From the NCBI GenBank assembly GCA_018824305.1, contig JAHJGM010000046.1, positions 1 to 36,395 on the forward strand: a stretch of DNA of 36,395 nucleotides. Reading direction: 5' to 3'. This document shows, one piece after another, positions 18,435 through 26,527 of this stretch (positions are counted from its first letter, which is position 1; each line of letters begins with the position of its first letter). Source of the stretch: a bacterium (lineage in GTDB: Bacteria > Campylobacterota > Campylobacteria > Campylobacterales > Sulfurimonadaceae). Made by a program: the position numbers and the translations under genes. The notes under the pieces were generated by a model. That model was not told where the DNA came from. It was given only the letters and a program-made list of their open reading frames with translations, and made no database searches.

Positions 18435-19826
18435 ATGGCAACACGTATTGAAAAAGATACAATGGGGGAGATAAGCGTTCCCTTAGATGCTTATTGGGGC
18501 GCTCAGACTCAGCGTTCTGTAGAAAATTTTAGAATTGGCGAAGAGAAGATGCCTTATGAGATCACTCGTGCGTTTTCGTATCTTAAAAAAGCTGTAGCTC
18601 TCGTAAATAAAGATCTAGGCAAACTTGATGCTAAAAAAGCAGATGCGATAGCACAAGCTGCCGATGATATGTTGGCAGGAAAACTTGACGGAAGTTATCC
18701 GTTAGTCGTATGGCAGACAGGTTCAGGCACACAATCGAACATGAATAACAATGAAGTTCTTGCAAATCGTGCTACTGAAATACTTGGCGGAGATTTTAGA
18801 AAAGAGAAATTGGTTCATCCAAATGATGACGTAAACAAGTCTCAAAGTTCAAACGATACTTATCCGACAGCTTTACATGTAGCGTCTGTTATCTCTGTTG
18901 AAGAACTTTTACTTCCCGCAGTAGCGAAATTAAAAGCGACACTTCAAGCAAAAAGTGAAGCATTCAGCGGTATTGTTAAGATCGGACGTACTCACCTTCA
19001 AGATGCAACACCTTTGACTCTTGGTCAAGAGATAAGCGGTTGGGTAGAGATGCTAAGCAAGTGTGAAAGAATGATAGAGATTTCTTTAGAAGCAGTTCGT
19101 GAATTAGCGCTTGGCGGTACGGCTGTCGGAACAGGTCTAAATGCTCATCCTGAATTAGGAGAGCGTGTTGCTAAAAAACTTTCAGAGTTGACAGGACACG
19201 ATTTTATAACTGCACCGAACAAGTTTCATGCACTTACATCTCATGATGCACTTGTATTTGCTCACGGTGCTCTTAAGGCATTAGCAGCAGATATGATGAA
19301 GATCGCAAATGATGTGAGATGGTTGGCATCAGGTCCTCGTTGTGGACTTGGAGAGATCTCTATCCCTGAAAATGAACCTGGCTCATCTATCATGCCTGGA
19401 AAAGTAAATCCGACTCAAAGCGAAGCCGTGACTATGGTCGCTTGCCAAGTTATGGGTAACGATGCGACTATCGGTTTTGCGGCTAGCCAAGGAAACTTCG
19501 AGCTAAACGTATTTAAACCTGTTATCGCATACAACTTTTTACAATCATCAAGACTACTTGCTGATTCTATTGTCTCATTCAATGACAATGCAGCTATCGG
19601 AATCGAAGCAAATGTTTCTAAAATAGATCATTATCTACATGATTCATTGATGCTTGTTACTGCATTAAATCCTTATATAGGTTATGAAAATGCCGCAAAA
19701 ATAGCTAAGACTGCTCATAAAAACGGTACAACGTTAAAAGAGGAAGCGATCAGTCTTGGATTGCTTACATCTGAAGAGTTCGATAAATATGTCGTACCAG
19801 AAGATATGATAAGTCCAAAAGAATAA
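18435..19826 (+). CDS. fumC: Class II fumarate hydratase (fumarase C)
   Basis: Oxygen-stable, iron-independent fumarase that interconverts fumarate and malate. The 463 residues contain all three conserved superfamily regions: [18 protein letters not shown] (about 100-117), [10 protein letters not shown] with His187, and the flexible loop [15 protein letters not shown] with Ser317/Ser318. Length equals the E. coli FumC class (about 467). GGAGAG overlaps the mdh stop and serves as ribosome binding site for ATG at 18435. The use of class II rather than a class I iron-sulfur fumarase is worth noting because several related bacteria carry the FumA/B two-subunit form; that comparison is from memory. 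The TTACATGTA copy at 18873 reads Leu-His-Val here. Confidence 0.94.
   Translation: MATRIEKDTMGEISVPLDAYWGAQTQRSVENFRIGEEKMPYEITRAFSYLKKAVALVNKDLGKLDAKKADAIAQAADDMLAGKLDGSYPLVVWQTGSGTQSNMNNNEVLANRATEILGGDFRKEKLVHPNDDVNKSQSSNDTYPTALHVASVISVEELLLPAVAKLKATLQAKSEAFSGIVKIGRTHLQDATPLTLGQEISGWVEMLSKCERMIEISLEAVRELALGGTAVGTGLNAHPELGERVAKKLSELTGHDFITAPNKFHALTSHDALVFAHGALKALAADMMKIANDVRWLASGPRCGLGEISIPENEPGSSIMPGKVNPTQSEAVTMVACQVMGNDATIGFAASQGNFELNVFKPVIAYNFLQSSRLLADSIVSFNDNAAIGIEANVSKIDHYLHDSLMLVTALNPYIGYENAAKIAKTAHKNGTTLKEEAISLGLLTSEEFDKYVVPEDMISPKE
18873..18882. repeat. TTACATGTA repeat copy (fumC)
   Basis: TTACATGTAG, read in frame as Leu-His-Val (ALHVAS). Confidence 0.5.
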
Positions 19827-19849
19827 TTTAATTTAAAAAGGAGAACTAA

Positions 19850-21022
19850 ATGAATATACATGAATATCAAGCAAAACAGATTTTTGCTAAATATGGTGTG
19901 CCAACACCAAGAGGAATCGTTGCAAATACAGCTGATCAGGCTGTTAGAAATGCAGCTGAACTCGGCGGAAAAATCTGGGTTGTAAAAGCTCAAATCCATG
20001 CAGGTGGACGCGGTCTTGGCGGTGGTGTTAAGCTTGCAAGATCACTTGATGAAGTTGGAGAATTTGCAAGCCAAATACTTGGCATGACACTTGTAACGCA
20101 CCAAACAGGTCCAGAGGGTAAACTTGTTCAAAAAGTTTATATAGAAGAGGGCGCAGATATTAAAGATGAATTATATTTAGGTGTAGTTCTTGATCGTGCA
20201 AAAGAGATGCCTGTAATTATGGCTTCAACACAGGGTGGAATGGAGATTGAAAACGTAGCTCATGACAATCCGGAAAAAATTATCAAAGTCGCGGTTGATC
20301 CAGCTATTGGTTTTCAAGGTTTTCACGGACGCGAGTTAGTATTTGGTCTTGGTATCACTGATCCGGCTGAGCAGAAAAAATTTATCAGCTTCGCATCAAA
20401 GCTTTATAAGCTATATATGGAAAATGATGCAGAGATGATCGAGATCAATCCGCTTATCAAAACAGGTGCTGGTGATTTCTTAGCACTTGATGGTAAAATG
20501 GGATTTGATGATTCAGCTCTCGGACGCCATCCAGACATCGAAGATATGCGTGATATTTCTGAAGAAGATGCAGATGAGCGAGAAGCAAGCCGTTATGGTC
20601 TTTCTTATATCTCTCTTGACGGTGAAATCGGATGTATGGTAAACGGTGCAGGTCTTGCAATGGGTACTATGGATACGATCAACTATATGGGTGGAACTCC
20701 TGCAAACTTCTTGGACGTTGGCGGTAAAGCAAATGCTGAGACTGTTGCAAAAGGTTTTGAGATCATTCTTAAAAATCCAAAAGTAAAAGCAATATTTGTA
20801 AATATCTTCGGTGGAATTGTAAGATGTGACCGTATTGCAAACGGAATACTCGAAGCGACTAAAATGGTTAACGTACATGTACCGGTTATCGTTCGTCTTG
20901 ATGGTACAAATGCACCTGAAGCGGCTGAAATATTGAAAAATGCAAATATTCCAAATGTAATTGCGGCAACGGATTTAGCAGACGGTGCGGCAAAAGCAGT
21001 AGCTGCAGCAAAAGGAGAATAA
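19850..21022 (+). CDS. sucC: Succinate-CoA ligase (ADP-forming) subunit beta
   Basis: With SucD it interconverts succinate + CoA + ATP and succinyl-CoA + ADP + Pi. In the reductive cycle it consumes ATP to make succinyl-CoA for the OOR complex encoded downstream. The 390 residues have the N-terminal ATP-grasp domain ([20 protein letters not shown], the glycine loop [11 protein letters not shown] near 45, metal ligands in EINPL) and the C-terminal ligase domain (about 240-390: [21 protein letters not shown]). The length is typical (388). AAGGAG precedes ATG at 19850; the gap to fumC is 23 bp and to sucD 5 bp. Confidence 0.96.
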   Translation: MNIHEYQAKQIFAKYGVPTPRGIVANTADQAVRNAAELGGKIWVVKAQIHAGGRGLGGGVKLARSLDEVGEFASQILGMTLVTHQTGPEGKLVQKVYIEEGADIKDELYLGVVLDRAKEMPVIMASTQGGMEIENVAHDNPEKIIKVAVDPAIGFQGFHGRELVFGLGITDPAEQKKFISFASKLYKLYMENDAEMIEINPLIKTGAGDFLALDGKMGFDDSALGRHPDIEDMRDISEEDADEREASRYGLSYISLDGEIGCMVNGAGLAMGTMDTINYMGGTPANFLDVGGKANAETVAKGFEIILKNPKVKAIFVNIFGGIVRCDRIANGILEATKMVNVHVPVIVRLDGTNAPEAAEILKNANIPNVIAATDLADGAAKAVAAAKGE

Positions 21023-21027
21023 TTTAT

Positions 21028-21894
21028 ATGAGTATATTAGTTAATAAAGACACAAAAGTCATCGTTCAAGGTTTCACAGGGAAAGAGGGTTCTTTTCACG
21101 CTGAGCAGTGTTTAGCATATGGCACAAAGATTGTCGGCGGTGTGACTCCAAACAAGGGCGGTCAAGAGCATTTAGGGAAACCTGTTTTCAATACTGTAAG
21201 TGAAGCTGTAAAAGCTACAGGCGCTACAGTTTCTATGATCTTCGTTCCGCCTGCTTTTGTTGCTGATGCTGTTATGGAAGCTGCTGATGCTGGAATTGAG
21301 CTCGCTGTTGTTATTACAGAGGGTGCTCCAGTTCGTGATATGCAAGCGGCTAAGGCATATGCTACAAAACACAATATGAAAACAATAGGACCAAACTGTC
21401 CTGGTATCATCACAGCAGAAGAGTGTAAAATCGGTATTATGCCTGGTATGATCTTCAAAAAAGGTCATGTAGGTCTTATATCAAAATCTGGAACTCTAAC
21501 GTACGAAGGTGCGAACCAAGTATGTAGAGAAGGTTTTGGTATCTCTACAGCGGTTGGTATCGGTGGAGATCCGATTATAGGTCTTTCATACAAACAACTT
21601 CTACCGATGTTTGAAGCTGACCCTGAAACTCATGCGATCGTAATGATCGGTGAGATCGGTGGGGACTTAGAGATCCAAGCTGCTAAGTTCATCAAAGAAC
21701 ACATCACAAAACCTGTTGTTGCATTTATTGCTGGTCAAACAGCACCTAAAGGTAAACGTATGGGTCACGCAGGTGCTATCGTCAGTGGTGGCGCAGGTAC
21801 GGCAAAAGAGAAGATGGATGCTCTTGAGGCAGCAGGCGTTAAAGTCGTTGTTTCACCGGCAGAGATCGGTAAAGCTATAGCGGAAGTTTTATGA
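21028..21894 (+). CDS. sucD: Succinate-CoA ligase (ADP-forming) subunit alpha
   Basis: CoA-binding and phosphohistidine subunit of the ligase. The 288 residues show the CoA-binding Rossmann fold at the start ([17 protein letters not shown]), the GPNCPGIIT motif (about 123-131) and the active-site histidine His247 in [11 protein letters not shown]. Length is normal (289 in E. coli). GGAGAATAATTT precedes ATG at 21028. Its stop codon overlaps the start of the metal-binding-domain gene (ATGA at 21891-21894). Confidence 0.96.
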   Translation: MSILVNKDTKVIVQGFTGKEGSFHAEQCLAYGTKIVGGVTPNKGGQEHLGKPVFNTVSEAVKATGATVSMIFVPPAFVADAVMEAADAGIELAVVITEGAPVRDMQAAKAYATKHNMKTIGPNCPGIITAEECKIGIMPGMIFKKGHVGLISKSGTLTYEGANQVCREGFGISTAVGIGGDPIIGLSYKQLLPMFEADPETHAIVMIGEIGGDLEIQAAKFIKEHITKPVVAFIAGQTAPKGKRMGHAGAIVSGGAGTAKEKMDALEAAGVKVVVSPAEIGKAIAEVL

Positions 21895-22205
21895 AAAAAA
21901 TAACCATGCTCCAAACTTTTGAGGTCAGCAATATTCGATGTGAAGGGTGTGCAAACACCATACGAAAAGCTCTTGTCAAAGAGAACTTTGGAAACATCGA
22001 TATCGACCTCTCGTGCGAGCCTCGTAAAGTATCTCTTTATATAAATGGCGAGGCGTCATTAGCACATTTTAGAGCAGTTCTAAGAAACTTGGGTTATCCT
22101 CTTTGTGATGAGGATATGAGTTATGCTAATACGGCTACCCTAAAAGCAAAGAGCTTTGTTTCTTGTGCCATTGGTAAATTTAGTATTAATAATGATACGA
22201 AATAG
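21891..22205 (+). CDS. Heavy-metal-associated (HMA)-domain protein within the carbon operon, function unknown
   Basis: 104 residues. The first 70 or so form an HMA-like beta-alpha-beta fold with the metal-binding motif R-C-x-x-C (Cys17 and Cys20 in [10 protein letters not shown]), followed by [20 protein letters not shown] and LGYPL. Instead of the usual end after that, about 30 further residues follow (CDEDMSYAN...SCAIGKFSI) with two more cysteines and no membrane segment. HMA domains bind Cu(I), Zn and similar ions in chaperones and P-type ATPases. No ATPase or copper gene is near. The ATGA overlap with sucD and the position 28 bp before oorD indicate co-expression with sucCD and the iron-sulfur OOR complex. 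A role in cluster or metal supply for OOR is only a suggestion. Confidence 0.82.
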   Translation: MKKITMLQTFEVSNIRCEGCANTIRKALVKENFGNIDIDLSCEPRKVSLYINGEASLAHFRAVLRNLGYPLCDEDMSYANTATLKAKSFVSCAIGKFSINNDTK

Positions 22206-22233
22206 TATGTATCTTAATAACATAGGAGAATAG

Positions 22234-22557
22234 ATGTCAACTTTTAAGACTGAAAATCCAGGTAATCAGCCTGTTTGGGTAAATACACATAACTGTAAAG
22301 CATGTGATATTTGTGTTTCTGTATGTCCGGCCGGCGTGCTTGGTATGCGTTATGACCACACATCGACTTTAGGTGCAATGATCTCTATCGATCATCCTGA
22401 AGCATGTATCGGTTGTCAAGAGTGTGAACTTTCTTGTCCAGACTTTGCAATATATGTTGCAGAAAAAAAAGAGTACAAGTTTGCAAAACTTAGTGATGAA
22501 TCAAAAGAAAGACAAGTCGCAGTTGTTGCTAATAACTACATGTCTTTAGAAGCATAA
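22234..22557 (+). CDS. oorD: 2-oxoglutarate:ferredoxin oxidoreductase, delta (ferredoxin-like) subunit
   Basis: A small 2x[4Fe-4S] ferredoxin-type subunit passing electrons between the OOR catalytic core and ferredoxin. In 107 residues there are two C-x2-C-x2-C-x3-C clusters, CKACDICVSVCP (about 20-31) and CIGCQECELSCP (about 56-67). The AGVLGM stretch is typical of KorD/OorD. AGGAGAATAG gives the ribosome binding site for ATG at 22234. The order D-A-B-C is that of Helicobacter and Campylobacter oor operons. Confidence 0.93.
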   Translation: MSTFKTENPGNQPVWVNTHNCKACDICVSVCPAGVLGMRYDHTSTLGAMISIDHPEACIGCQECELSCPDFAIYVAEKKEYKFAKLSDESKERQVAVVANNYMSLEA

Positions 22558-22570
22558 GGAAGGAATGAGA

Positions 22571-23722
22571 ATGAGAGAAGTAATTTCTACAGGAAATGAA
22601 CTAGCTGCAAAAGCAGCAGTTGAAGCTGGTGCACGTTTTTTCGCCGGTTATCCGATTACACCATCATCGGAGGTTATGCATGAATCATCTGACCTACTTC
22701 CAGAAGTAGGCGGAGCATGTATTCAAATGGAAGACGAGATCGCCGGTATCTCTGCTGCATTAGGTGCATCTATGACAGGTGTTAAATCTTTTACTGCAAC
22801 ATCAGGTCCTGGTATTTCATTAAAATCTGAGCAAATCGGTCTTGGTTTTATCGCAGAAATCCCATTAGTAATCATCAACGTTATGCGTGGTGGTCCATCT
22901 ACTGGTCTTCCGACTCGTGTTTCACAAGCGGATATCGGTCAAGCACAATACCCGACTCACGGTGATTTTGCTTCAATTACTTTATGTGCAGGAAGTTTAA
23001 CAGAGTGTTATACTGAAACGGTTCGCGGATTTAACCTTGCTGAAAAGTATATGACTCCTGTTTTTGTACTTTTGGATGAGACAATTGGTCACATGCATGG
23101 TAAAGCGGAACTTCCTGATTTAGCGGACATCGAAGCTAGCATCGTTAATCGTGCTACATTTGACGGTCCAGCTTCAGAATATAAACCGTACAAAGCTCCG
23201 ATGAACGAACCGGCAGTATTGAATCCGATGTTTAAAGGTTACCGTTACCACGTAACTGGTCTTCACCACGGTGATGAAGGTTTCCCGACTGAAGATGCAT
23301 TCCAATGTGAATACAACATCGAAAGACTAGTAGGTAAAATCAATACGGTAGCTGCGCAAAATGACGGTCTTGATGATCTTCCTGATTATGAAGAGTATAT
23401 GTTAGATGATGCAGAAGTATGTCTAATCGCTTACGGATCAATTGGTCTTGGAGCATATGAGGCAGTTCAAAAACTTCGTGCAGAAGGCATCAAAGCTGGT
23501 ATGTTCAGACCGATCATGCTATGGCCGAGCCCGGCGAAGAAAATAGCTGAAATCGGTGCAAAATTTAAAGATAAAATCTTCGTTACAGAGCTTAATATGG
23601 GTCAATACTCAAAAGAGATCGAACGTATCATTAAGCGTAATGATTTCACTACACTACTTAAAGCAAACGGGCGTCCTATCGCACCTGCTGAGATGGTAGC
23701 AAAAGTTAAGGAGATGATGTAA
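22571..23722 (+). CDS. oorA: 2-oxoglutarate:ferredoxin oxidoreductase, alpha subunit
   Basis: Subunit carrying the pyrimidine-binding part of the thiamine-diphosphate site. The complex carboxylates succinyl-CoA to 2-oxoglutarate with reduced ferredoxin, or runs in reverse. Domain I is GYPITPSSEVMHE (about 27-39) followed by MEDEIAGISAALGASMTGVK and the TSGPGISLKSEQIGLG loop. The C-terminal part is the transketolase-C-like domain with VCLIAYGSIGLGAYEAV. The start is set at the second ATG (22571): GGAAGG at 22558-22563 is 7 bp from it but touches the first ATG (22565). The product has 383 residues. The stop TAA shares its last A with the oorB ATG, so A and B are coupled. Confidence 0.93.
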   Translation: MREVISTGNELAAKAAVEAGARFFAGYPITPSSEVMHESSDLLPEVGGACIQMEDEIAGISAALGASMTGVKSFTATSGPGISLKSEQIGLGFIAEIPLVIINVMRGGPSTGLPTRVSQADIGQAQYPTHGDFASITLCAGSLTECYTETVRGFNLAEKYMTPVFVLLDETIGHMHGKAELPDLADIEASIVNRATFDGPASEYKPYKAPMNEPAVLNPMFKGYRYHVTGLHHGDEGFPTEDAFQCEYNIERLVGKINTVAAQNDGLDDLPDYEEYMLDDAEVCLIAYGSIGLGAYEAVQKLRAEGIKAGMFRPIMLWPSPAKKIAEIGAKFKDKIFVTELNMGQYSKEIERIIKRNDFTTLLKANGRPIAPAEMVAKVKEMM

Positions 23723-24576
23723 TGGCTTTTAATTATGATAAATATTTACGTGTAAACAAAATGCCTACACTATGGTGTTGGGGTTGTGGCGATGGTGTTA
23801 TCCTTAAAGCGACTATTCGTGCTATTGAAAAAATGGGCTGGGATATGGATCAAGTTTGTGTTGTTTCAGGTATTGGTTGTTCAGGACGTTTTAGTTCATA
23901 TATCAACTGTAACACTATTCATACAACACACGGTCGTACAGTTGCATACGCTACAGGTGTAAAACTTGCTAACCCGCATGTAAACGTGATCGTGGTTGCA
24001 GGTGACGGTGACGGTCTTGCGATCGGTGGTAACCATACGATCCACGGATGTCGTCGTAATATAGATCTTAACTTTATTTTGATCAACAACTTTATTTACG
24101 GATTGACAAACTCTCAAACTTCACCTACTACTCCAAGAGGTATGTGGACTGTAAGTCAAAAGAACGGAAACATTGACCCAACTTTCGATGCTTGTAAATT
24201 AGCTATCGGAGCAGGTGCATCTTTTGTTGCTCGTGAAAGTATGCTTGATCCTAAAAAACTAGAGAAAATTCTTGTTAAAGGCTTCTCACACAAAGGTTTC
24301 AGTTTCTTTGACATCATGTCAAACTGTCATATTAACCTTGGCCGTAAAAACAAAATGGCTAATGCTATGGAAAATCTTGCGTGGATCGATAGTATTACCA
24401 CACCACTTAAGAAATGGGAAGCACTTTCTGAGGAAGAACAAATGAATGTTTTCCCTACAGGTGTATTAAGAGAAGTTGAGCAAGAAGAGTATTGTGATAT
24501 GTATGCACAGATTCAATCTGCAGCTCAAGGTAAACGTAAAGCAATCACTCAAAATGATTTTGCTAAGAAAATATAA
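23722..24576 (+). CDS. oorB: 2-oxoglutarate:ferredoxin oxidoreductase, beta (TPP-binding) subunit
   Basis: Binds thiamine diphosphate and one [4Fe-4S] cluster. The TPP motif GDG...NN is present (AGDGDGLAIGGNHTIHG ... LINN, about 93-122). All four cluster cysteines seen in well-studied 2-oxoacid:ferredoxin oxidoreductase beta subunits are visible: Cys19 and Cys22 (CWGCGDG), Cys53 (GIGCSGR) and Cys202 (MSNCHIN). It has 284 residues, the usual length. It starts inside the oorA stop codon and ends 10 bp before oorC. Confidence 0.94.
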   Translation: MAFNYDKYLRVNKMPTLWCWGCGDGVILKATIRAIEKMGWDMDQVCVVSGIGCSGRFSSYINCNTIHTTHGRTVAYATGVKLANPHVNVIVVAGDGDGLAIGGNHTIHGCRRNIDLNFILINNFIYGLTNSQTSPTTPRGMWTVSQKNGNIDPTFDACKLAIGAGASFVARESMLDPKKLEKILVKGFSHKGFSFFDIMSNCHINLGRKNKMANAMENLAWIDSITTPLKKWEALSEEEQMNVFPTGVLREVEQEEYCDMYAQIQSAAQGKRKAITQNDFAKKI

Positions 24577-24586
24577 GGAGTCATAA

Positions 24587-25141
24587 ATGAGAAATACTTT
24601 ACGCTTTACTGGTGTAGGCGGGCAGGGTGTTTTACTTGCCGGTGAGATCATGGCTGCTTGTAAAATCAAAGACGGTGGTTTCGGTCTAAAGACTGCTACA
24701 TATACTTCTCAAGTCCGTGGTGGAGCAACAGTTGTTGATATCACTTTAGATGACAATGAGATCCGTTATCCGTATGCAAACGAGGGCGAGATAGATTTCA
24801 TGCTTTCTGTTGCAAATGTAAGTTACAATCAATTCAAAAGTGGTGTTAAACCAGGTGGGATTATCGTTGTTGATCCAAATCTTGTTCACCCGACTGAAGA
24901 AGATCGTAAAAAATGGATAATCCATGAGATACCAATTATTACTATTGCAAAAGAAGAGGTTGGTAATGTTATTACTCAATCAGTTGTTGCACTAGCAATT
25001 ACTAATACAATGACAAAAGTACTTCCGAAGCAATCTTTAATAGATACAATGCTTTCAAAAGTACCTGAAAAAGTTCATGCAGCAAACAAAAAAGCTTATG
25101 AGCTTGGTGAAAAATACGCATTACAAGCTATGGGTAAATAA
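24587..25141 (+). CDS. oorC: 2-oxoglutarate:ferredoxin oxidoreductase, gamma subunit
   Basis: CoA-binding gamma domain of the complex. 184 residues, opening with the family signature LRFTGVGGQGVLLAGEIMA (residues 4-22) and continuing with TATYTSQVRGGATVVDI. It closes the operon: the stop at 25139-25141 is followed within 25 bp by a strong terminator. AAGGAG lies 7 bp before ATG at 24587. Confidence 0.94.
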   Translation: MRNTLRFTGVGGQGVLLAGEIMAACKIKDGGFGLKTATYTSQVRGGATVVDITLDDNEIRYPYANEGEIDFMLSVANVSYNQFKSGVKPGGIIVVDPNLVHPTEEDRKKWIIHEIPIITIAKEEVGNVITQSVVALAITNTMTKVLPKQSLIDTMLSKVPEKVHAANKKAYELGEKYALQAMGK

Positions 25142-25163
25142 TAATATAGTTATTTAAATAGCT

Positions 25164-25192
25164 GCAGTCCCTTGTCGGGGCTGCTTTTTTTT
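25164..25192 (+). terminator. Rho-independent terminator of the mdh-oorC operon
   Basis: GCAGTCCC (25164-25171), loop TTGTC, GGGGCTGC (25177-25184): an 8-bp GC-rich stem with one wobble, followed by eight T (25185-25192). Confidence 0.9.
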
Positions 25193-25221
25193 GATACATC
25201 TTTTAATATTATATAGTATGA

Positions 25222-25845
25222 CTATACTTTCACACTTTCCCAGAAAAAATCCACATGCTTTTCAAACTGCGTAGAGAGATTTGTCGTAGATTCATTATCT
25301 ATTCTTAACAGCGTTACATGTAGGCGTAGATAGAATAGGGGCGATAAAAACTCATTAGCCATCAGTAACGGGTCTGATGATCTTACCAAGCCCTCTTGCA
25401 TCATCGTGAAGAATACAACCGATAAAGCTTTCATGTTTTTATTGTGAAACTCGTTTATAAATCCATCTCTTAACTGTTTATTTTGAAATAGTTCTATCAT
25501 CAGTATTCTAAACAGGCTCTCTTTTGCTTTATCGAATGTGATAAGTTTAAACTCCATTGCGAACTTGTGTAGATACGATTTTGGATTACTTAACTGAGCA
25601 GGGCTTAAAACAGGGCTGTCCTCTTTATTAAACGGTGTACTGAATATCTCCGAGGCGACAGAGAGAAATATATCCTCTTTGTTCTTAAAATGATTATATA
25701 AAGCACTCTCACGTATGCCAACTTCCGCTGCTATCTTTCTAACCGATGCATTCTTATATCCAAGCTCTGAAAAAAGCTTCATCGAAGCGTCAAGTATCTT
25801 TTTCTTTGTAGAACCAGTTATTACAATATCCCTATTTTGCGACAT
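25222..25845 (-). CDS. TetR/AcrR-family transcriptional regulator
   Basis: 207 residues with a classical N-terminal TetR helix-turn-helix (about 10-58): KKILDASMKLFSELGYKNAS, VRKIAAEVGIRESALYNHFK and NKEDIF. The C-terminal ligand domain is all-helical and not assignable. The start ATG at 25845 has AAGG about 9 bp upstream. The gene converges on the oor operon. Four near-identical operator-like sites lie directly upstream, between it and rnpB, so autoregulation is likely. No efflux pump, fatty-acid or oxidoreductase gene sits next to it, so its target is not given by context. A TTACATGTA copy (25314) is read as Leu-His-Val (RLHVTL). Confidence 0.88.
   Translation of the reverse strand: MSQNRDIVITGSTKKKILDASMKLFSELGYKNASVRKIAAEVGIRESALYNHFKNKEDIFLSVASEIFSTPFNKEDSPVLSPAQLSNPKSYLHKFAMEFKLITFDKAKESLFRILMIELFQNKQLRDGFINEFHNKNMKALSVVFFTMMQEGLVRSSDPLLMANEFLSPLFYLRLHVTLLRIDNESTTNLSTQFEKHVDFFWESVKV
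25314..25323. repeat. TTACATGTA repeat copy (tetR-like gene)
   Basis: TTACATGTAG on plus. On the gene strand it reads CTA-CAT-GTA, Leu-His-Val. Confidence 0.5.
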
Positions 25846-25869
25846 TTTAAGGCCTTTTTGTCTATAATT

Positions 25870-25981
25870 ATTAACGGTTGTTCATATGATATAAAAAGAA
25901 AGTGAACATGTGTTAATGTAGATATAATTATATATGAACAACTGTTAATTTAATCTTAGAAAGACAAGAACAGTCGTTCAT
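25870..25981. promoter_or_regulatory. Array of four evenly spaced operator-like sites
   Basis: Four 15-bp copies: O1 25870-25884 (minus strand) TGAACAACCGTTAAT; O2 25903-25917 TGAACATGTGTTAAT; O3 25935-25949 TGAACAACTGTTAAT; O4 25967-25981 AGAACAGTCGTTCAT. Each is an imperfect dyad of GAAC-N4-GTT(A/C). Centres are 33, 32 and 32 bp apart, about three helical turns, so all sites face the same side of the DNA. The array fills the gap between the TetR-type gene and rnpB, and that regulator is the natural candidate ligand. Confidence 0.7.
25923..25932. promoter_or_regulatory. Overlapping divergent -10 boxes between operators O2 and O3
   Basis: The palindrome TATAATTATA contains TATAAT on plus (25923-25928) and on minus (25932-25927), so one short element could serve both tetR and a transcript towards rnpB. 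Sites O2 and O3 flank it closely on both sides, an arrangement suited to repression of both directions. Confidence 0.4.
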
Positions 25982-26030
25982 TTTTTATAAAAATATTAAA
26001 CTTATATCTTTATTTAGTTATTATTACGCA

Positions 26031-26351
26031 GGTACAACAAGTTGATGCTTGAACACCGTTCAAGAGGAAAGTCTGGGCTACCGTAAGACAGGGTTCCATT
26101 TAACGAATGGCCATAGTAATATGAGGGAAAGTGCAACAGAAAATAGACCGCCGTTTGAAAAAGCGGTGAGGGTGAAAAGGTGGTGTAAGAGACCACCAGT
26201 GTCTATAGTAATATAGATAGCTTGTAAACCCAACCCGGTAGCAAGAAACAGATGGTTAGCGTCTTACATTGCTACTGTTTCGCTAGAGTTGATCTGTAAA
26301 GATCAAAGTAGATTAATATCACTATAACAAAACCCGGCTTACCGTTGTACC
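26031..26351 (+). ncRNA. rnpB: RNase P RNA (catalytic subunit, bacterial type A-like)
   Basis: The ends GGTACAAC (26031-26038) and GTTGTACC (26344-26351) pair as the P1 helix. The universally conserved segments are present in order: GAGGAAAGTCTGGGCT after a short hairpin, CAACAGAAAATAGACCGCC, GGGTGAAAAGGTGGTGTAAGAGACCACCAG, and the 3' block ACAAAACCCGGCTTACCG. It matures the 5' ends of tRNAs together with RnpA. In the first conserved region GTCC reads GTCT. A short hairpin TAGCCT...GGGCTA follows at 26361-26379 but lacks a T tract, so the terminator is uncertain. The mature ends may differ by a few bases. From here to the next gene (26528) I see nothing further that I can name. Confidence 0.93.
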
Positions 26352-26527
26352 TACTTTATCTAGCCTTTTTACAGGGCTAAACCACTTAGACTCATATCAT
26401 CTAATATTAATATTTGAAAATCATTTGACATCGTAATCCAATGGAAAGAGTACGGTTTTTCGTATATCTTTTTTTCAAGAGAATTTACATTATGTTAACC
26501 AAAATATATAATGAAAGCCAAGACCTT

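Noticed and set aside
20871-20880. Additional TACATGTA in sucC (GTACATGTAC context)
   Set aside because: It shares only the 8-bp core and lacks the TT/AA flank of the repeat, so it is not counted as a full copy.
25870-25981. The evenly spaced repeats as a CRISPR array
   Set aside because: The units are 15 bp, dyad-symmetric and one is inverted, with 17-18-bp AT-rich gaps and no cas genes; operator sites fit better.
26014-26196. 60-codon minus-strand open frame at the start of rnpB
   Set aside because: The sequence is explained by conserved RNase P RNA elements on the plus strand.
26361-26379. Hairpin TAGCCT...GGGCTA after rnpB as terminator
   Set aside because: The stem is only 6 bp with a wobble and has no T tract on either strand; too weak to annotate separately.
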